Part shown: positions 52,646-63,951 of the stretch, piece by piece
Layout: each line of letters begins with the position of its first letter
How positions within the stretch are numbered: position 1 is the stretch's first letter
Source of the DNA: Pyropia yezoensis
Lineage: Eukaryota; Rhodophyta; Bangiophyceae; Bangiales; Bangiaceae
NCBI GenBank assembly: GCA_009829735.1
Contig: CM020619.1
Span: forward strand, 13,445,777 to 13,509,776
DNA length: 64,000 bases
Direction of reading: 5' to 3'
Translations under genes and position numbers: made by a program
Notes under the pieces: model-generated
What the model was told of the DNA's origin: nothing
Database searches by the model: none
Seen by the model: the letters and a program-made list of their open reading frames with translations, nothing else

Positions 52646-53447
52646 TGCGTTCCCTGCCGCCTGGTCATCGGTCAGCCGTCTCGTCTACCGTCACAGCGGT
52701 CAAGTCGCAGGTTCGGTCCGTGATGGATGAGCAGAAGCGGGCCCTTGAGGCGGAACACGCCCGTGCCGTGGAGCTCGCCGAGAACTTGGGCGGGCAGATT
52801 ACCGCCTCGTCACGGTGGTTGTGTTATGACAGGGCTCGCAGCCTCTAGGGGAGGGTGGGTAGACTGCATCGGTTCCCTGTTCCCTGTGCTCCGTGTGATT
52901 CGCCGGTGACACCGGTGTCGTCGCCCAAGGCCCCGATACCATGCACACACGAGCTCTAAGTTTCTCCAATATTCTTCCGACCAATATAATCCGACCTGGC
53001 CCAGGTTCGTTCAGTAAGTGATGGACAGGAGCGACCGCTCTCGACGATTCCTAGCCGAATGTAGTACAGTCAATCCCCGACCTTGTACCACCCCTGTATA
53101 AGCCCAGGTGGGCCTATAACGAGTCGACCGACGATCTCAGACTTACAGCGACGACCGTCAATTGTGGGCCGATCGTTCTGATCTATTGGCCGGGTTAATG
53201 AGGCCGACCAATAACATTTTAGAGAAATTCAAACCAGGTGGCCCCAGCAGTGACCGCTGTCGTCGGGGCCACCATCGTCGTCGCGACCACCGTCGTCGCA
53301 CCGCGCCATCGTCGCGGCTGTCGTTCCTGCAGCCCATTGGCTGATCCACGCCCCGGTCACCCGCACGTTCGCCCCCTCCCTTCGCCCCCCACTGTAAGAT
53401 CTGCAACCTCCCCACCCTCTGGCAACCCCGACCACCTCCTCACCACC
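50992..53447. other. GC-rich low-complexity region, no firm gene
   Basis: Contains a GCC trinucleotide array (about 51358-51510, poly-Ala or poly-Pro in the possible frames), poly-G at 52051-52077 and poly-C at 52615-52645. Frames change repeatedly and no motif is visible. A short stretch 52684-52848 (plus strand, stop at 52846-52848) encodes a charged helical peptide (VMDEQKRALEAEHARAVELA) that could be the end of a degenerate gene. An ATG at 51124 opens a 148-codon frame into the GCC array; I do not trust it. Before the transposase, 53067 onward (CAGTCAATCCCCGACC after TA) could be the left end of a pogo-type element, but I found no matching right end. Confidence 0.4.
51358..51510. repeat. 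GCC trinucleotide-repeat array
   Basis: About 150 bp dominated by GCC units with scattered GCT/CCT interruptions. Confidence 0.9.
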
Positions 53448-56289
53448 ATGCCCGCCTCCACCCTTCCCCTTGCTCCCCCCCCTCTTCTTCAAACCATTCC
53501 GCAAGGCGCGCCTGCCGAGTTGGCACGGATCGCCACTGCCGTGGACGGTGCACCGTCATCAATCACCTTTGAGACACTAGGCATTGACCGGGCGGCTGCG
53601 TTTGGCCCGGCGGGAATGATGGTTGACGCGCCGAGCGACGACGACGGCTCAATGATGGTGGACGGTCAGCCGTCAGCGCCGCGCGCGGCAGCATTGTCAC
53701 CGATCGAGGCCACGTTGGCGTCTGCCGAGGCGGCCTTGGTGGCAGCCTGCCCCAATCTACAGGGGGCCGCCCAGCATGGCATCCGGGCGGCGGTCCGGGT
53801 CGCGGCAGACATCGCAGCTCATTGGCTCACCCGGCAGGCGCCGGCTCAAGGCGATGACGACCCGCACCCCGCCGACGGTCGACCTGGGGCCCCGCCCACC
53901 GGCGGAGACATGGACGCTGACACCCCGGTTGATGAGGCGACCGCTGGACCGCCCTCCGACGGACCCCCATGGGGTCAGCCCAGCGGGGTACAGCCCCAAC
54001 GTGTCAGTCCTCGCCGGCTTGCCCCTGCGAGACGGGCGCCCAAGGCCAGATGCAAGCTCACTTTGAGGCACCGCCTGATGATCATCACCATGAGGCGGGC
54101 GGGCCTGACGTGGGACCGCATCCGCCGCGAGATGCCCATTGCCGTCAGCGACAGCGCCATCCGGCGGACGTGGTATCCCCGAGCCGTCTACACGAGCGTC
54201 CTGCAGCTGGGCAATGCGGACCTCGACGCCGTGAGGTGCAGGCCACCCGCTTACCCCCTGTTGGACTCGGCGCTGCTCCGCTGGTTCTTGGCGGTCCGCG
54301 CGTGCGGCAGACGGACTGTGCCTGTGACTGTCTCGCTCCTCAAGGAGAGGGCCAAGGAGCTTGCGGCGGAGACGGGAATCGAGGGCTTCCAGGCGTCGAC
54401 GGGGTACATCTGCTGGTGGGTCAAGAGGAATGACGTCCGCAGCATCTGCCTGGGGGGCACGGGCGCGTCTGCCGATGTGACAGGGTCAGCCCGTCGCATT
54501 GCCGAAATCCGAGAGACGCTACGTGGCTTCCACCCCCGGCTGATATACAACGTTGATGAGACGGGGCTCTTTTACCGGTGCCTCCCCAATCGCTCCTTCG
54601 TATCCGCCCGGGAGCGCCGCAACGCCCGTGGGCCCAAGGCTATGAGGGCGAAGGAGCACGTGACGGCGGTGCTCTGTGTTAATGCTGATGCCTCCCACAA
54701 GCTTCTCATTGCCATCATTGGCAAGGCGATGCGGCCGCTCTGCTTCCGCCCGCCCCATCCGGCCTGTCCCCTACCTTACTTTCATCATGACAACTCGTGG
54801 ATGGACGGGCCCACAATAGAGCAGTGGTTTAAGACTGCGTTTCTAGCCGAGTTGCGACGGATGACCTCTGAGCCTGTGTACCTGGTAATGGACAACGCCC
54901 CGTCCCACGGAGAGCTGCAGGCGGACGGTGTCACCATCGTATCCTTGCCGCCCAACACAACATCCGTGTACGAACCTCCGGACATGGGGATAACTTCCGC
55001 GGTGAAGCGCCGGTACAAGGCGCGGCTGCTGCGTCGCGTACTTAACGACATCAACGCTCAATTGGGCTCGGCTGGTCGCCGCACGGCGCCGACGCCATCA
55101 TCCACGGGGCCCCCACCATCCGCGGCCCCGCCGCCGGCCGTGGTGCCCCGACCATCCGCGGCGCCCACACCGCCCGCGGCGCCCCCGCCGGGGGCCACAC
55201 CCCCGCTGGCCGCCGCGCCCCCGCCGGCCGCGGGGCCTCCGCTTGCCGCTGCGCCCCCGCTGGCCGCCGCGCCTCCGCCGGCCGCGCCGCCCCTGCTGGC
55301 GGTCTTGCCCCCGCCGGGGGCAGCGCCCCCGCTCGCCGTCGCGCCCCCGCCGGCGGCGGCGCCCCGGCTGGCGGCGGCGCCCTGCTGGCGGCGGCGCCCC
55401 CGCTGGCCGCGGCGCCCCTGCTGGCGATCTCGCCCCTGCTTGCGGCCGCGCCATCTCTCACCGACGCGCCCCCGCTGGCCGTCGCGCCCCTGCTGGCAGC
55501 CGCACCCCGACTGGCCGCGGCGCCCCTGCCGGCCGCGGCGCCCCCGCGTGCGGCGGCACCCCCGCTGGCGGTCGCGCCCGTGCTGGCGGTCGCGCCCCCG
55601 CTGTCGGCCGCGCCCCCGCTGGCCGCCGCGCCCGCCCTGGCCGCGGCGCCCCTGCCGGCCGCGGCGCCCCTGCCGGCCGCGGCGCCCCTGCCGGCCGCGG
55701 CGCTCCTGCCGGCTGCGCCTCTCCTGTTTACCGCCCCATCGGCGGCCCATGCTGTCCGGGCTTGGCAGGTGCCCCCCGTGGCTGGGATCCCGTACAACGC
55801 GCGTCTGGCAGGTCTCCCTGCTCCCCCGGGGCGCCGCACGTTTATTAGGCCTTTTGTGGTACGGCGACCTCCTGCCTCGGCACCCGGGCCTGCGGGCGAC
55901 GATGACCCTGAAGAGGACGGGGGGGAGGGGGCGGCGCTGAATCTCATGGACGTCTGCACGATGCCGAAGGTGGAGTGGGAGGCGATCTCTATCTCACGAT
56001 TGCTCAGTGCTGGCTGAAGGCCAACATTCTTTTGGCCGACACGGCAGCGGTGCTCCGCAGTCAGCACGGCACATACCACGCGGGGCTGCCGACGATGGAC
56101 GCGGAGGTGGCCGAAACTGTGGGCCTGATGGAAGCGTGCTCGGCCAGCGCGCGGCCGGACACCCCGGCCGAGGCTGCGGATCGTATAGCGGATGTGGTCG
56201 AGTGGCTGGAGGCCGAGGAGCTGCCAGCCACTGTTTTTGCGACTGCAGGTCGCATAGAGAGCGACGCAGAAGAGAGCGACGATGAATAG
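53448..56289 (+). pseudogene. Pogo/Tigger-like DDE transposase, frameshifted, with internal minisatellite
   Basis: ATG 53448 (MPASTLPL, in CACCACCATG) opens a frame with an acidic and Pro-rich N-terminus, a helix-turn-helix-like region (LTLRHRLMIITMRRAGLTWDRIRR, about residues 202-225), a CENP-B-type segment, and the DDE_1 catalytic core. The core residues are Asp370 (NVDETGLFYR), Asp482 (VMDNAPSHG) and Asp512 (EPPDMG); the 29-residue gap fits the pogo group. The core is followed by about 650 bp of Pro/Ala repeat. The frame then moves twice (near 55380 and near 55990), and the true C-terminus (FIRPFVVRRP, LNLMDVCTMPKVEW, then CWLKANILLADT, ending SDAEESDDE at 56289) is read in two other frames. 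Unrecognised introns could explain this; frameshifts are simpler. Confidence 0.8.
55090..55720 (+). repeat. GC-rich minisatellite inside the transposase
   Basis: Many copies of short units around GCCGGCCGCGGCGCCCC and CCGCTGGC. In one frame they encode AAP/PPA repeats and in another RRP/RPCW repeats. The frame switch near 55380 is visible as the change from Ala/Pro to Arg/Pro/Trp/Cys translation. Confidence 0.85.
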
Positions 56290-57512
56290 GTTGCCATGTA
56301 TTCTTTCTCTCGTGCTCACTAAACAGAACAAAACACGCTGCACATATGGACAAGGTGCCAGACGGGGGCGTCGACGCACTCAAAAAATTCTCGAAATGCT
56401 GCCCCCGTAAAGGTACGAGGCACACTGGGGAGGGGGGGAGCGGACGAGGGAAGGGTGGCGGATGGGGTCGGCAAGGCAAGACACAATGTCGAGGTCATGC
56501 TCCCGCCCCCGCCCTCCACCCTAGCGGACGCGCCGCTACCCGCCCAGAAAGTCTGACCGGCGTGACTACAAACAACGCGGGGGTGGGGGGTGTTAAGTGG
56601 GCTCCGCCGGGGGAGGTGAGACGCCCACACAGCCAGGTTGGCCAAGAGTTGAGGAGGTGAAATGGGCGGTGGTCCCCATCACGTCCGAGCAGCGTCGCTG
56701 AGATGCAGGGAAAGGGAGGAGAGTATGGCTCGACCAGAGGAGGGTGACAGGCAGGGGCGGCGGGGGATTCCAGAACACGGTGTGCCAGGCACCCCCCCCC
56801 CCCCAACATGTCCAGCTGAGAGACGCGCAGTATCCCTCTCGGGCTCTACAGCCGACACGACGCCCATCAGCCACGTACTGTGGACCTGCACGACGCGGCA
56901 AGGGTGACCGTGAAGAGGGGCGACCGGATGGTCGCCGGGGGGGGCCGAAAGAAGTTCCACACAGCCAACTTCCTGCCCCCCCCTGCGCCCCCGCCCGCCA
57001 CCGCCACCACCAGGTCCACCGACACCAACTCAGGTTCTACGGCGAGTGGGGACCCCATCCCATCCGTACTTCGCACGAGAGATCATCTCTCGTGCGTGGC
57101 ATAGCGGTGGTGGGGTCCCTGCTCGCCGCCCCATGATGGGGCGCAGGCGGGGTGGTGAAAGCGGGGAGAGGGGGGAGTGCCGGACGAGGGCGAAAGGGGG
57201 CTCCAGAACGCCGCATTGTTGGCAGCGCCCGCCGCCAGCACCGCCAACTGGCACGCCGCCGCCCGCTCAGACCGAGTAGCCGCCATAAATCACTTCAACA
57301 GCTGGCCGCGCAGCTGGACCACACGGTAGGGAGGGGTGCCGAGTGGAACACCGGGAGAGTGGCGGGGGGGGCGCTGAGGCGCCCGACACAGCCAGGCTGC
57401 AGCCCCCCCTGTGGCAGTATTGACCCCCAGGTAGGGCGGCAACACGTGCCATGCAAGGGGCGGCAGGCCACTAGCCTGACCCGTTCCTCCCCCTGCATTT
57501 GAGTCCATATTC
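56290..57512. other. Region between transposase and element D, no supported gene
   Basis: About 1.2 kb; frames of around 100 codons on both strands, none with a motif. It contains the 87-bp hairpin at 57041-57127 and a poly-C run (about 56794-56804). A phrase like ACACAGCCAGGTTG recurs (56628, 57397), suggesting a degenerate repeat. Confidence 0.5.
57041..57127. repeat. 87-bp hairpin (imperfect palindrome)
   Basis: Arms 57041-57083 and 57085-57127 are reverse complements around the single base 57084. The inner 12 bp (CGCACGAGAGAT) and outer blocks (GGCGAG, GGGACCCCA) match perfectly; a middle block has several mismatches. A smaller palindrome GCCCCATGATGGGGC abuts it. Confidence 0.9.
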
Positions 57513-57578
57513 CCTAAGTTAGGGATAGTAGTTAGCTTAGTAGTAAATTACTACTAAGCTAACTATCCCTAACTTAGG
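57513..57578. repeat. 66-bp AT-rich palindrome
   Basis: Left arm 57513-57546 and right arm 57548-57578 are near-perfect reverse complements (CCTAAGTTAGGGATAGT... and its complement), apart from a 3-base insertion in the left arm. It is much more AT-rich than its surroundings and lies at or near the left edge of element D. Confidence 0.9.
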
Positions 57579-57913
57579 CAACATGGATTTGAGGGTTTTC
57601 TGCATTTATCGTCTTGAATTTTCGTGTGGCCCGGTGGGCAGGTGCTGGGGTGGGAGATTCTGAGTGGTGAGATTCTGAGGGGACCCTGGGGGGAATAAGG
57701 GGAGGGACAGCGGGGCTTGGCCTCGCATCCCCGTCCCGACCAAGAAACTGTTGGCCCACACACCATCTTCTTGTTTGTCAGTGGGGGGGTTGCCCCTTAA
57801 CAGAGACAGAGTGTGTGCGACTTGCACTTCTTCCGGTTCCCCCGACAAGGGAGGCAGCCCTTGCGCACCGCTCCAGCTTGGGTGTAGCGTGTGCGAGTGG
57901 TTTTTGCCACATT

Positions 57914-57932
57914 TGGTGGAGCAGCAGGGGAC
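57914..57932 (+). other. tRNA primer-binding site of element D
   Basis: TGGTGGAGCAGCAGGGGAC, two bases after the LTR end. Same primer as A, B and C. Confidence 0.85.
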
Positions 57933-58030
57933 AGAGGTAAACTTTACCTCCGGGTGCACCCGGGTGTAGGGGGCCCTCTGTCTCAGAGGAACGGTGGACT
58001 TGGACCGTGTCATACGGATCGTTAGCAAAC

Positions 58031-60089
58031 ATGGCTGGTTCGGACCCCCCGTCGTCTTGGGAGTACACGGGTGACGCACGTACTTCAGTGCCTTTGAATA
58101 CTGGTGAGACACAGGTAGGTGTACCTGGGGTCGCAGAGGGACTAGAGGTCCCTCAAGCCAGCAGGATTGGGAGTACGGGCGGGCAACAGGCCACCCCGAC
58201 TCAGTCGGGAGCTCATTCGGGTGACACTTCTGATGTTGGTGGGCCGAAGTCCGGCCACCGTGTGGTACGCTCAACGGGAACGTCCCAAGGTGAGAGGACC
58301 GTCCCCGCGGGATCCACTCGGGTTGGAGCCAACTTTGGCTTGGAGCCGTCGCCAACTAGGCTTTCGGAGGACGGCGGACCTCCGTTGGTCGGTAATGGGC
58401 TCGCGCCCAGGCCCCCGGTTGAGGCCCCTGAGGATCGTGGTTACCCCTCAGGTGGACTCCCGGAGGCGGACCGAGACTCAACTGGAGTCGATAATCCACT
58501 CGTCGCGGAAACTGTCCGTCGGGAGGCGACCAATGTGTTGCGGAAGACTTTGCCGGACCTGGTGGTTACGATGACAAATACTATTCTGAATCAGATTGTG
58601 GCGAGTTTGCCAGATGGCCTCAATGTCCAGACCTGATTGGGGCCTTCGAGCCCGCAGACGCAGGGGGAATCCCTCCCTACGCCTGTCTCGGGTCGCCCCG
58701 AGCCGGGGGCGACCCCTGTGACTCCCAATGAGGGAGCCACACCATTCTCTGTGGGGCGCACGCCCTTCACGGGGGATTTCCCCTCGGAAACGCCGGTGGC
58801 TACACCAAGCTCGCCGCGGCAGACGACAGGCACTGCGGGTCAACTCACCCCATTGCCTCAGCGGCTTTTCCCTCAACGTGAGGTGCCGCCCAAGATCCAG
58901 GTGGCCAACTCGGTCTATCAGAGGATCTTTGACTGTGAGACCTACGCCCTCCACAACAAGTCGGTGGCGTACGGTCTCCTTCAGGCCCGAGCTATGGGCC
59001 GTGCCAAGAAGAATGCACATCACTCTTTTGGGCACAAAGCGGAGTGGGATGGAACTCCCCCCCTCCGTGTCATTGCGTTCTTACGTCGTTTCACAAAAGC
59101 CTGTGACGACAATGCCATGAGGGCATGGCTTCTACATGCTACAGGAGTTTACCAAGGGCGACCTACGGACAGAACTCATGTCCGTCATGCCCAGATCCTC
59201 AAGTGGAGGCCCTGGTGAGGTGACGTCCTACTTGGAGCTCGTCAAGTGGCTGTTGAGAGCTATGGTGGATGAAGCAGCGTTGGCTTCTCAAGTCGAGGAG
59301 TTTACGCAAGCTCATCAGGAAGAGACTGAGGACGAATTGTCCTTTGCGGAGCGGGTCCGTAAGCTCAACAATCTTTGTGGCTTTCTTCATCCACAAGCTG
59401 TGGTGAAGAGTCGGTTTGTGGAGGGACTCCATTTGTCAGTCCGTATGGAGACCCGGGAGCATAATACTGCCCGGGCGACACTAGCCGAGTTGGCCAGGTT
59501 CGCTTACCGCAGAGGCGAGGCCTACCGCAAGTTGCGGGAGGAACAACGCCAGGAGCGTCAGGCCGAGTTGGCGAAAGAACGAGAAGAGGCGCGCCAGGCC
59601 AGAGAGCTACGAGAGGCACGCCGAATCCGCAAGGATAAGGTAGTAGCTGCCGTGGGAACATCCCAGGGTACCTCATCGGCTTCCCAAGTCGGGAAGACCC
59701 CTCCGGGAACTGACCATCGGTGTTGGAACTGCAACTCCGATGGACACTGGGCATATGATTGCCCTATGTTGAGTAAGCGCATTCAACAACTCGTTAAGAA
59801 TGCGAGTAAGAAGTCGGCTACGAACGAAGTACGTTCACGCCGCGAGGGTGGACCTCGACCGGTAGTGGCGGTCACCACACCCTCGGCGGAAGGGGCGGAC
59901 ACGTCGTCCTCGGACTCGTCATCTTCCCCTTCGCCCTCGGATTCCGACGCCAAGTCGGCGGGAAACGAATCACAGTTGGAGCTGGCCGTCCTACGCTCAC
60001 AACGGCAGCCTCTCCCAAGTGGGTCAAGAGGACGAACCAACCCTGCCGGATACTGCGGCGACCGAAGGGAGTCCGCCCATTGCGGGTAG
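58031..60089 (+). pseudogene. gag: gag of element D, interrupted
   Basis: ATG 58031 (MAGSDPPSS) opens a frame with a TGA at 58634-58636, continues to about 59120, then shifts by +1 into the frame ending at 60089. Features in order: low-complexity N-terminus, capsid-like part (LRVIAFLRRFTKACDDN, FVEGLHLSVRMETREH), a long charged coiled-coil-like helix (QRQERQAELAKEREEARQA), canonical zinc knuckle CWNCNSDGHWAYDC at about 59731-59772, and a Ser/Asp-rich tail. After the slip heptamer the expected stop is TCA, so gag runs on to 60089. Confidence 0.82.
59960..59966 (+). promoter_or_regulatory. -1 frameshift heptamer G GGA AAC of element D
   Basis: Gag reads GCG GGA AAC GAA TCA. The -1 frame (GGG AAA CGA ATC) stays open to a single TAG at 60161-60163 directly before the protease. 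The phase is the same as in C. The gag stop that follows it in A, B and C (TAA or TAG) is replaced by TCA. Confidence 0.75.
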
Positions 60090-63000
60090 GACTCACCAAG
60101 AACGTAAACCCACGTCGGGTCATCGCGGTGCTGACGGGTGAGAGCTTCCAGGTGGCTGGATAGGTGCAACTAGCCCCCGGCTGTGCCTGTTGTGCCCGTA
60201 TCGTACTTGATACCGGTTCAGGAGCCTCCTTGATACGCAAGTCGCCATTACCAAAGGAGATGAAGCTCCAACGCTGGAGGTCTATGGCCGACCATATGAT
60301 TGACATCAATGGTGGGGTACTTCCCATGGTTGGTGCCGTGACCCTACCAACTAGGTTGGGAGCCCAGGAGGTCGACGTGACCTATGGAGTAGTCGAGAAT
60401 GTATCGGTACCCCTCCTTCTGGGTACCCCTTATGTTGTGACACAAGTGCATCTGATTTGTGGCCCGGAGTATTGGGTCAAGTTGATGAATGGGGAGACCA
60501 TCCCCATCCTTGGTAAGGGAAAGTCTGTGGCTCCTGTGACAGTCTTACAGTCGAAGCCTGTTTGCTCCGTGAGAAAAGGGTTTACTGCTACTCTGCGTTT
60601 AGCCCGTAAAGTCACGTTGCCCCCCAACTCGGTGGCGCACGTTGACGTTGTAACTGATTATACGGGGAACGGGTTGGTGCACCCTAACCCCGGTCTTGCT
60701 CGCAAGCACCAAGTGCATGTTGCCCTTGGCACGATGGAATCCAAAGCCAGAGTCCCGTAGAAGGTTCAGGTGGTGAACCTGAGCTCTTCGCCCTAGTACT
60801 TCAAGTCGGGAACCAAGTTTGGCTACATCGACCAACATGAGGGACCCGTAGTAGCGGTCACCCTCAACGCGGGCGCGAGTAGCGACCCAAAGTCTGGAAA
60901 GAAGAAGCACCATGCCAAGCCGGCCGCCTCTCCTCGACCCCACCTGAACATCGAGAATGTTCCACCCAGGTTGAGGGTTCAAGTTGAACGCATCTTGGAC
61001 CAATATTACAAGTTGTGGGATGGTCAATTGAGACTCATGAGAGCCACCCAACACCGGATCGAGTTGAAGCCCGGTGCACCCCCTATACGCCAACAACCGT
61101 ATAGGGGAGGACCCCGTTCAAGGGCCCTCGTTAAGGAGCAAGTCACTCGCATAATGGCCCTCGATGTGATTGAGCCCAGCAACGCCGAGTGGGCGAGTCA
61201 GGTGGTCATTGTCCTCAAGGTTGATGGGACCCCGCGGTTCTGTATCGAGTACTGTGAGCTCAACGAGAGCACGGTGAAGGATAGTTATCCCCTACCTAGG
61301 ATGGACGACTGTCTAGACTCTCTGGGGGAGGCGAACGTGTTCTCTACCCTTGACTGTAACGCGGGGTATTGGCGAATTCCCATTGCCACGGAAGGCAGGC
61401 ATAAAACTACCTTTACCTGTCACTGTGGTACCTACCAGTGCAAACGACCACCGTTTGGACTGTGCAACGCGCTGGCAACTTTCCAGCGCGCGATGGACAT
61501 GATTCTGGCCGGAGAACGATGGCAGATCTGTCTTGTGTACCTAAGCGATATCATTGTGTTCCCCCGAAGTCCGGAGGAGCACATTGGCCATCTTGGCCAG
61601 GTGTTCAAGCTACTTGCTGACGCCGGTGTGTCACTGAAAGCGAGTAAGTGCCACCTCTTCACTCAAGAGGTGGAATACTTGGGACATGTTGTCTGTCCGG
61701 GGCGTCTCAGCGTCAACGAGAAGATCCTGAGAGCCATCCGTAAGGCTCAGTACCCCCGGACCCAGACCCAGATGAGGAGCTTCCTCGGGATGTGCAATGT
61801 GTACCGACGTTTCACCAAGGGCTTCGCCAAGGTGGCGAAGCCGCTGAATGAGCTAGTTAGCTCGACGCTACCGAAGAACCTGCCTCCCCCAAGTCGGGTG
61901 GAGTAGGAATCCTTTGAGACTCTTTGGGATCTACTGCTGAAGCCCCCTATCTTGGCTATTCCCAGGTTGGGAGGCCACTACATCTTAGACGTGGCTGCTA
62001 CCTACGACCAACTTGGTTGTGTGTTGCTTCAGCAGCAGCCGGACAAGGAGTACTTGCCGGTAGGATACTTCAGCAAGGGGCTGAACTCGGCTGAGAAGAA
62101 CTATGGAGTCACCCAGTTGGAAGGACTCGCAGTGGTGTGGGCGGTGATGTCCCTTCGTCACTACCGAGAGAGTGAGAAGTTCCTCATCCGCTGTGACCAC
62201 CGCGCGTTGCAGTTCATCTTTCAGACGGATTGCACGAACACACGCCTCAACAGGTGGAGGGTGCGACTGGCACCCTTCAACCTTGATATTGTGTACCGAC
62301 CTGGCAGGCAACATGCCCTAGCCGACGGCACTTCTCGGGTACCTACCGAGGGACTGGACACTAACTCAGTCAATGATGACATCCCCATCGTGGGGGTAGT
62401 CACGCGCTCGGGTCAGGCGTTGGACCCTGAGGCGCCAGGGAAAAAGAAGTAATTGCCCCTGTCCCTGGACGAGGTGCTGAAGGCCCAGGCCAAGGACTCC
62501 TTCTGAAAGTCGCAGAGGGATACGCTAGATACGGTGGCGGAGACGCGGTTCTTCATCGGAGACGATGGCCTCCTCTTGAGGGGGGGGGTAATTCAGGGGA
62601 CCGAAGAACTTTTCGTCCCCGCATCCCTCAAGGACAGTATCCTTAAGAGGGAGCATAGCGCTCCCACAGGTGGACACCTGGGGTCTATTAAACTGTACCA
62701 GACCCTGAGGACCTGGTACTACTGGCCGTCGATGGTGATGGACATCTACAGTTGGGTGGCTGCCTGCACAAGTCGTGCGCAGAACCGTCTGATGGAACGG
62801 CGACCTACTACGGCTATGTTACTGTTCCCGGCCAAGGAGCCCTTTGTCGCGTTGGCGATGGACATCCTTGGGCCCCTGCCAGTGACCGAGGAGGGCAACC
62901 AGTACCTCCTGGTCATCTGCGATCGCTTTACAAAACTTACGCGAGCGATTCCTCTGGCAGAGATCACGGCCATATCGGTCGTGTCAGCCTTCCTAGATCA

Positions 63001-63951
63001 CTAGGTTGCCGCGTTGGCATCCCGGACAGTACACTGTCAGACAATGGACCGCAATTTGCGTCCGTACTGCTTCAGGGAGTGCTGGATATGTTGGGGGTTC
63101 AGGCAAACTATGCCACCCCCTACCACCCACAAACTAATGGGCAGGTGGAGCGCTTCAACAAAACTATTGTTCGGCAACTGCGCCACTATGTGAGTGAGCA
63201 CGTGAAAACGTGGGACCAATACATTTCTATTCTTACGACCGCCTACAATTCGCAGGTTCACTCATCTACCGGGGAAGTACCCCTCGCTTTTGTGACCTCC
63301 CGTCGCGTGCGGTCTACTGCCGTACGGCGGCCGTTCCCAACTAGGGAGACTGATGGCAGTACACCTACTTCTACTGAGAGTAAGGCGGAGTTCGATGCTA
63401 GGCTCGAAAAACTCATCTCTAAAGTCAGGACTGAGATGGACAAAGCGCAAAAGCGCTACAAGCATACTTTTGACAAAAAGGTGCGTAACGCCAAGCACGT
63501 CCCCGAGCAGGGTGACTGGGTACTGGCTCACTCACACACCCCAACTGGGGGTAAGTTGGTGCTCCAGACGAAGGGGCCATACCAGGTCCTTCGTACAGAT
63601 GGACGGCGGTTCACCATCGAAAGTGACGATGGGGTCCGCACAGTAAATGCACAGGACGTAGTAAAAGTTGCACCACCTCCTGTAGGCGACCCGGCTTGGG
63701 CGCGTGCGCTGAAATCGTGGCGCCTGCCTTCGCTACCTGCGGCCCAACAGGGCCCGCAGGAGTACGTGTACGATAAGTTCATCGACCACGGGTGGGATGA
63801 AGACACTAACCGCCTCATGTTGAGGGTGCGTCGGTTCGGCTATAAGGCGAAGGTTGATACGTGGGAATACGTGGAGGATCTTCCTGCTGAGAAGGTCCGG
63901 GCATACTGCGCCCGGAATGATATCGACCCTAACGGCCCTCCCTCAACGTGA
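59967..63951 (+). pseudogene. pol: pol of element D with stops and a frameshift
   Basis: In the -1 frame from the heptamer: protease DTGSG (about 60211), RT, RNase H, integrase zinc region and core (AMDILGPLP), then after a frame change near 63005 SDNGPQ, QVERF and a chromodomain-like tail (LMLRVRRFGY, DTWEYVEDLP). Stops include 60161-60163, 60758-60760, 61904-61906, 62450-62452 and 63002-63004 (the last at a codon that is Trp in A). The RT box reads YLSD instead of YLDD (AGC at 61544-61546), and the first RNase H Asp position is Ala (DVAATYD). It should be inactive. Confidence 0.88.

Noticed and set aside
52684-52848. Short charged helical peptide as a gene of its own
   Set aside because: Too short and without a clear start or neighbour exon; kept only as a note in the surrounding region.
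53067-53100. CAGTCAATCCCCGACC after TA as the left terminal repeat of the pogo-like element
   Set aside because: No convincing inverted copy found between 56290 and 57500, so the ends are not annotated.
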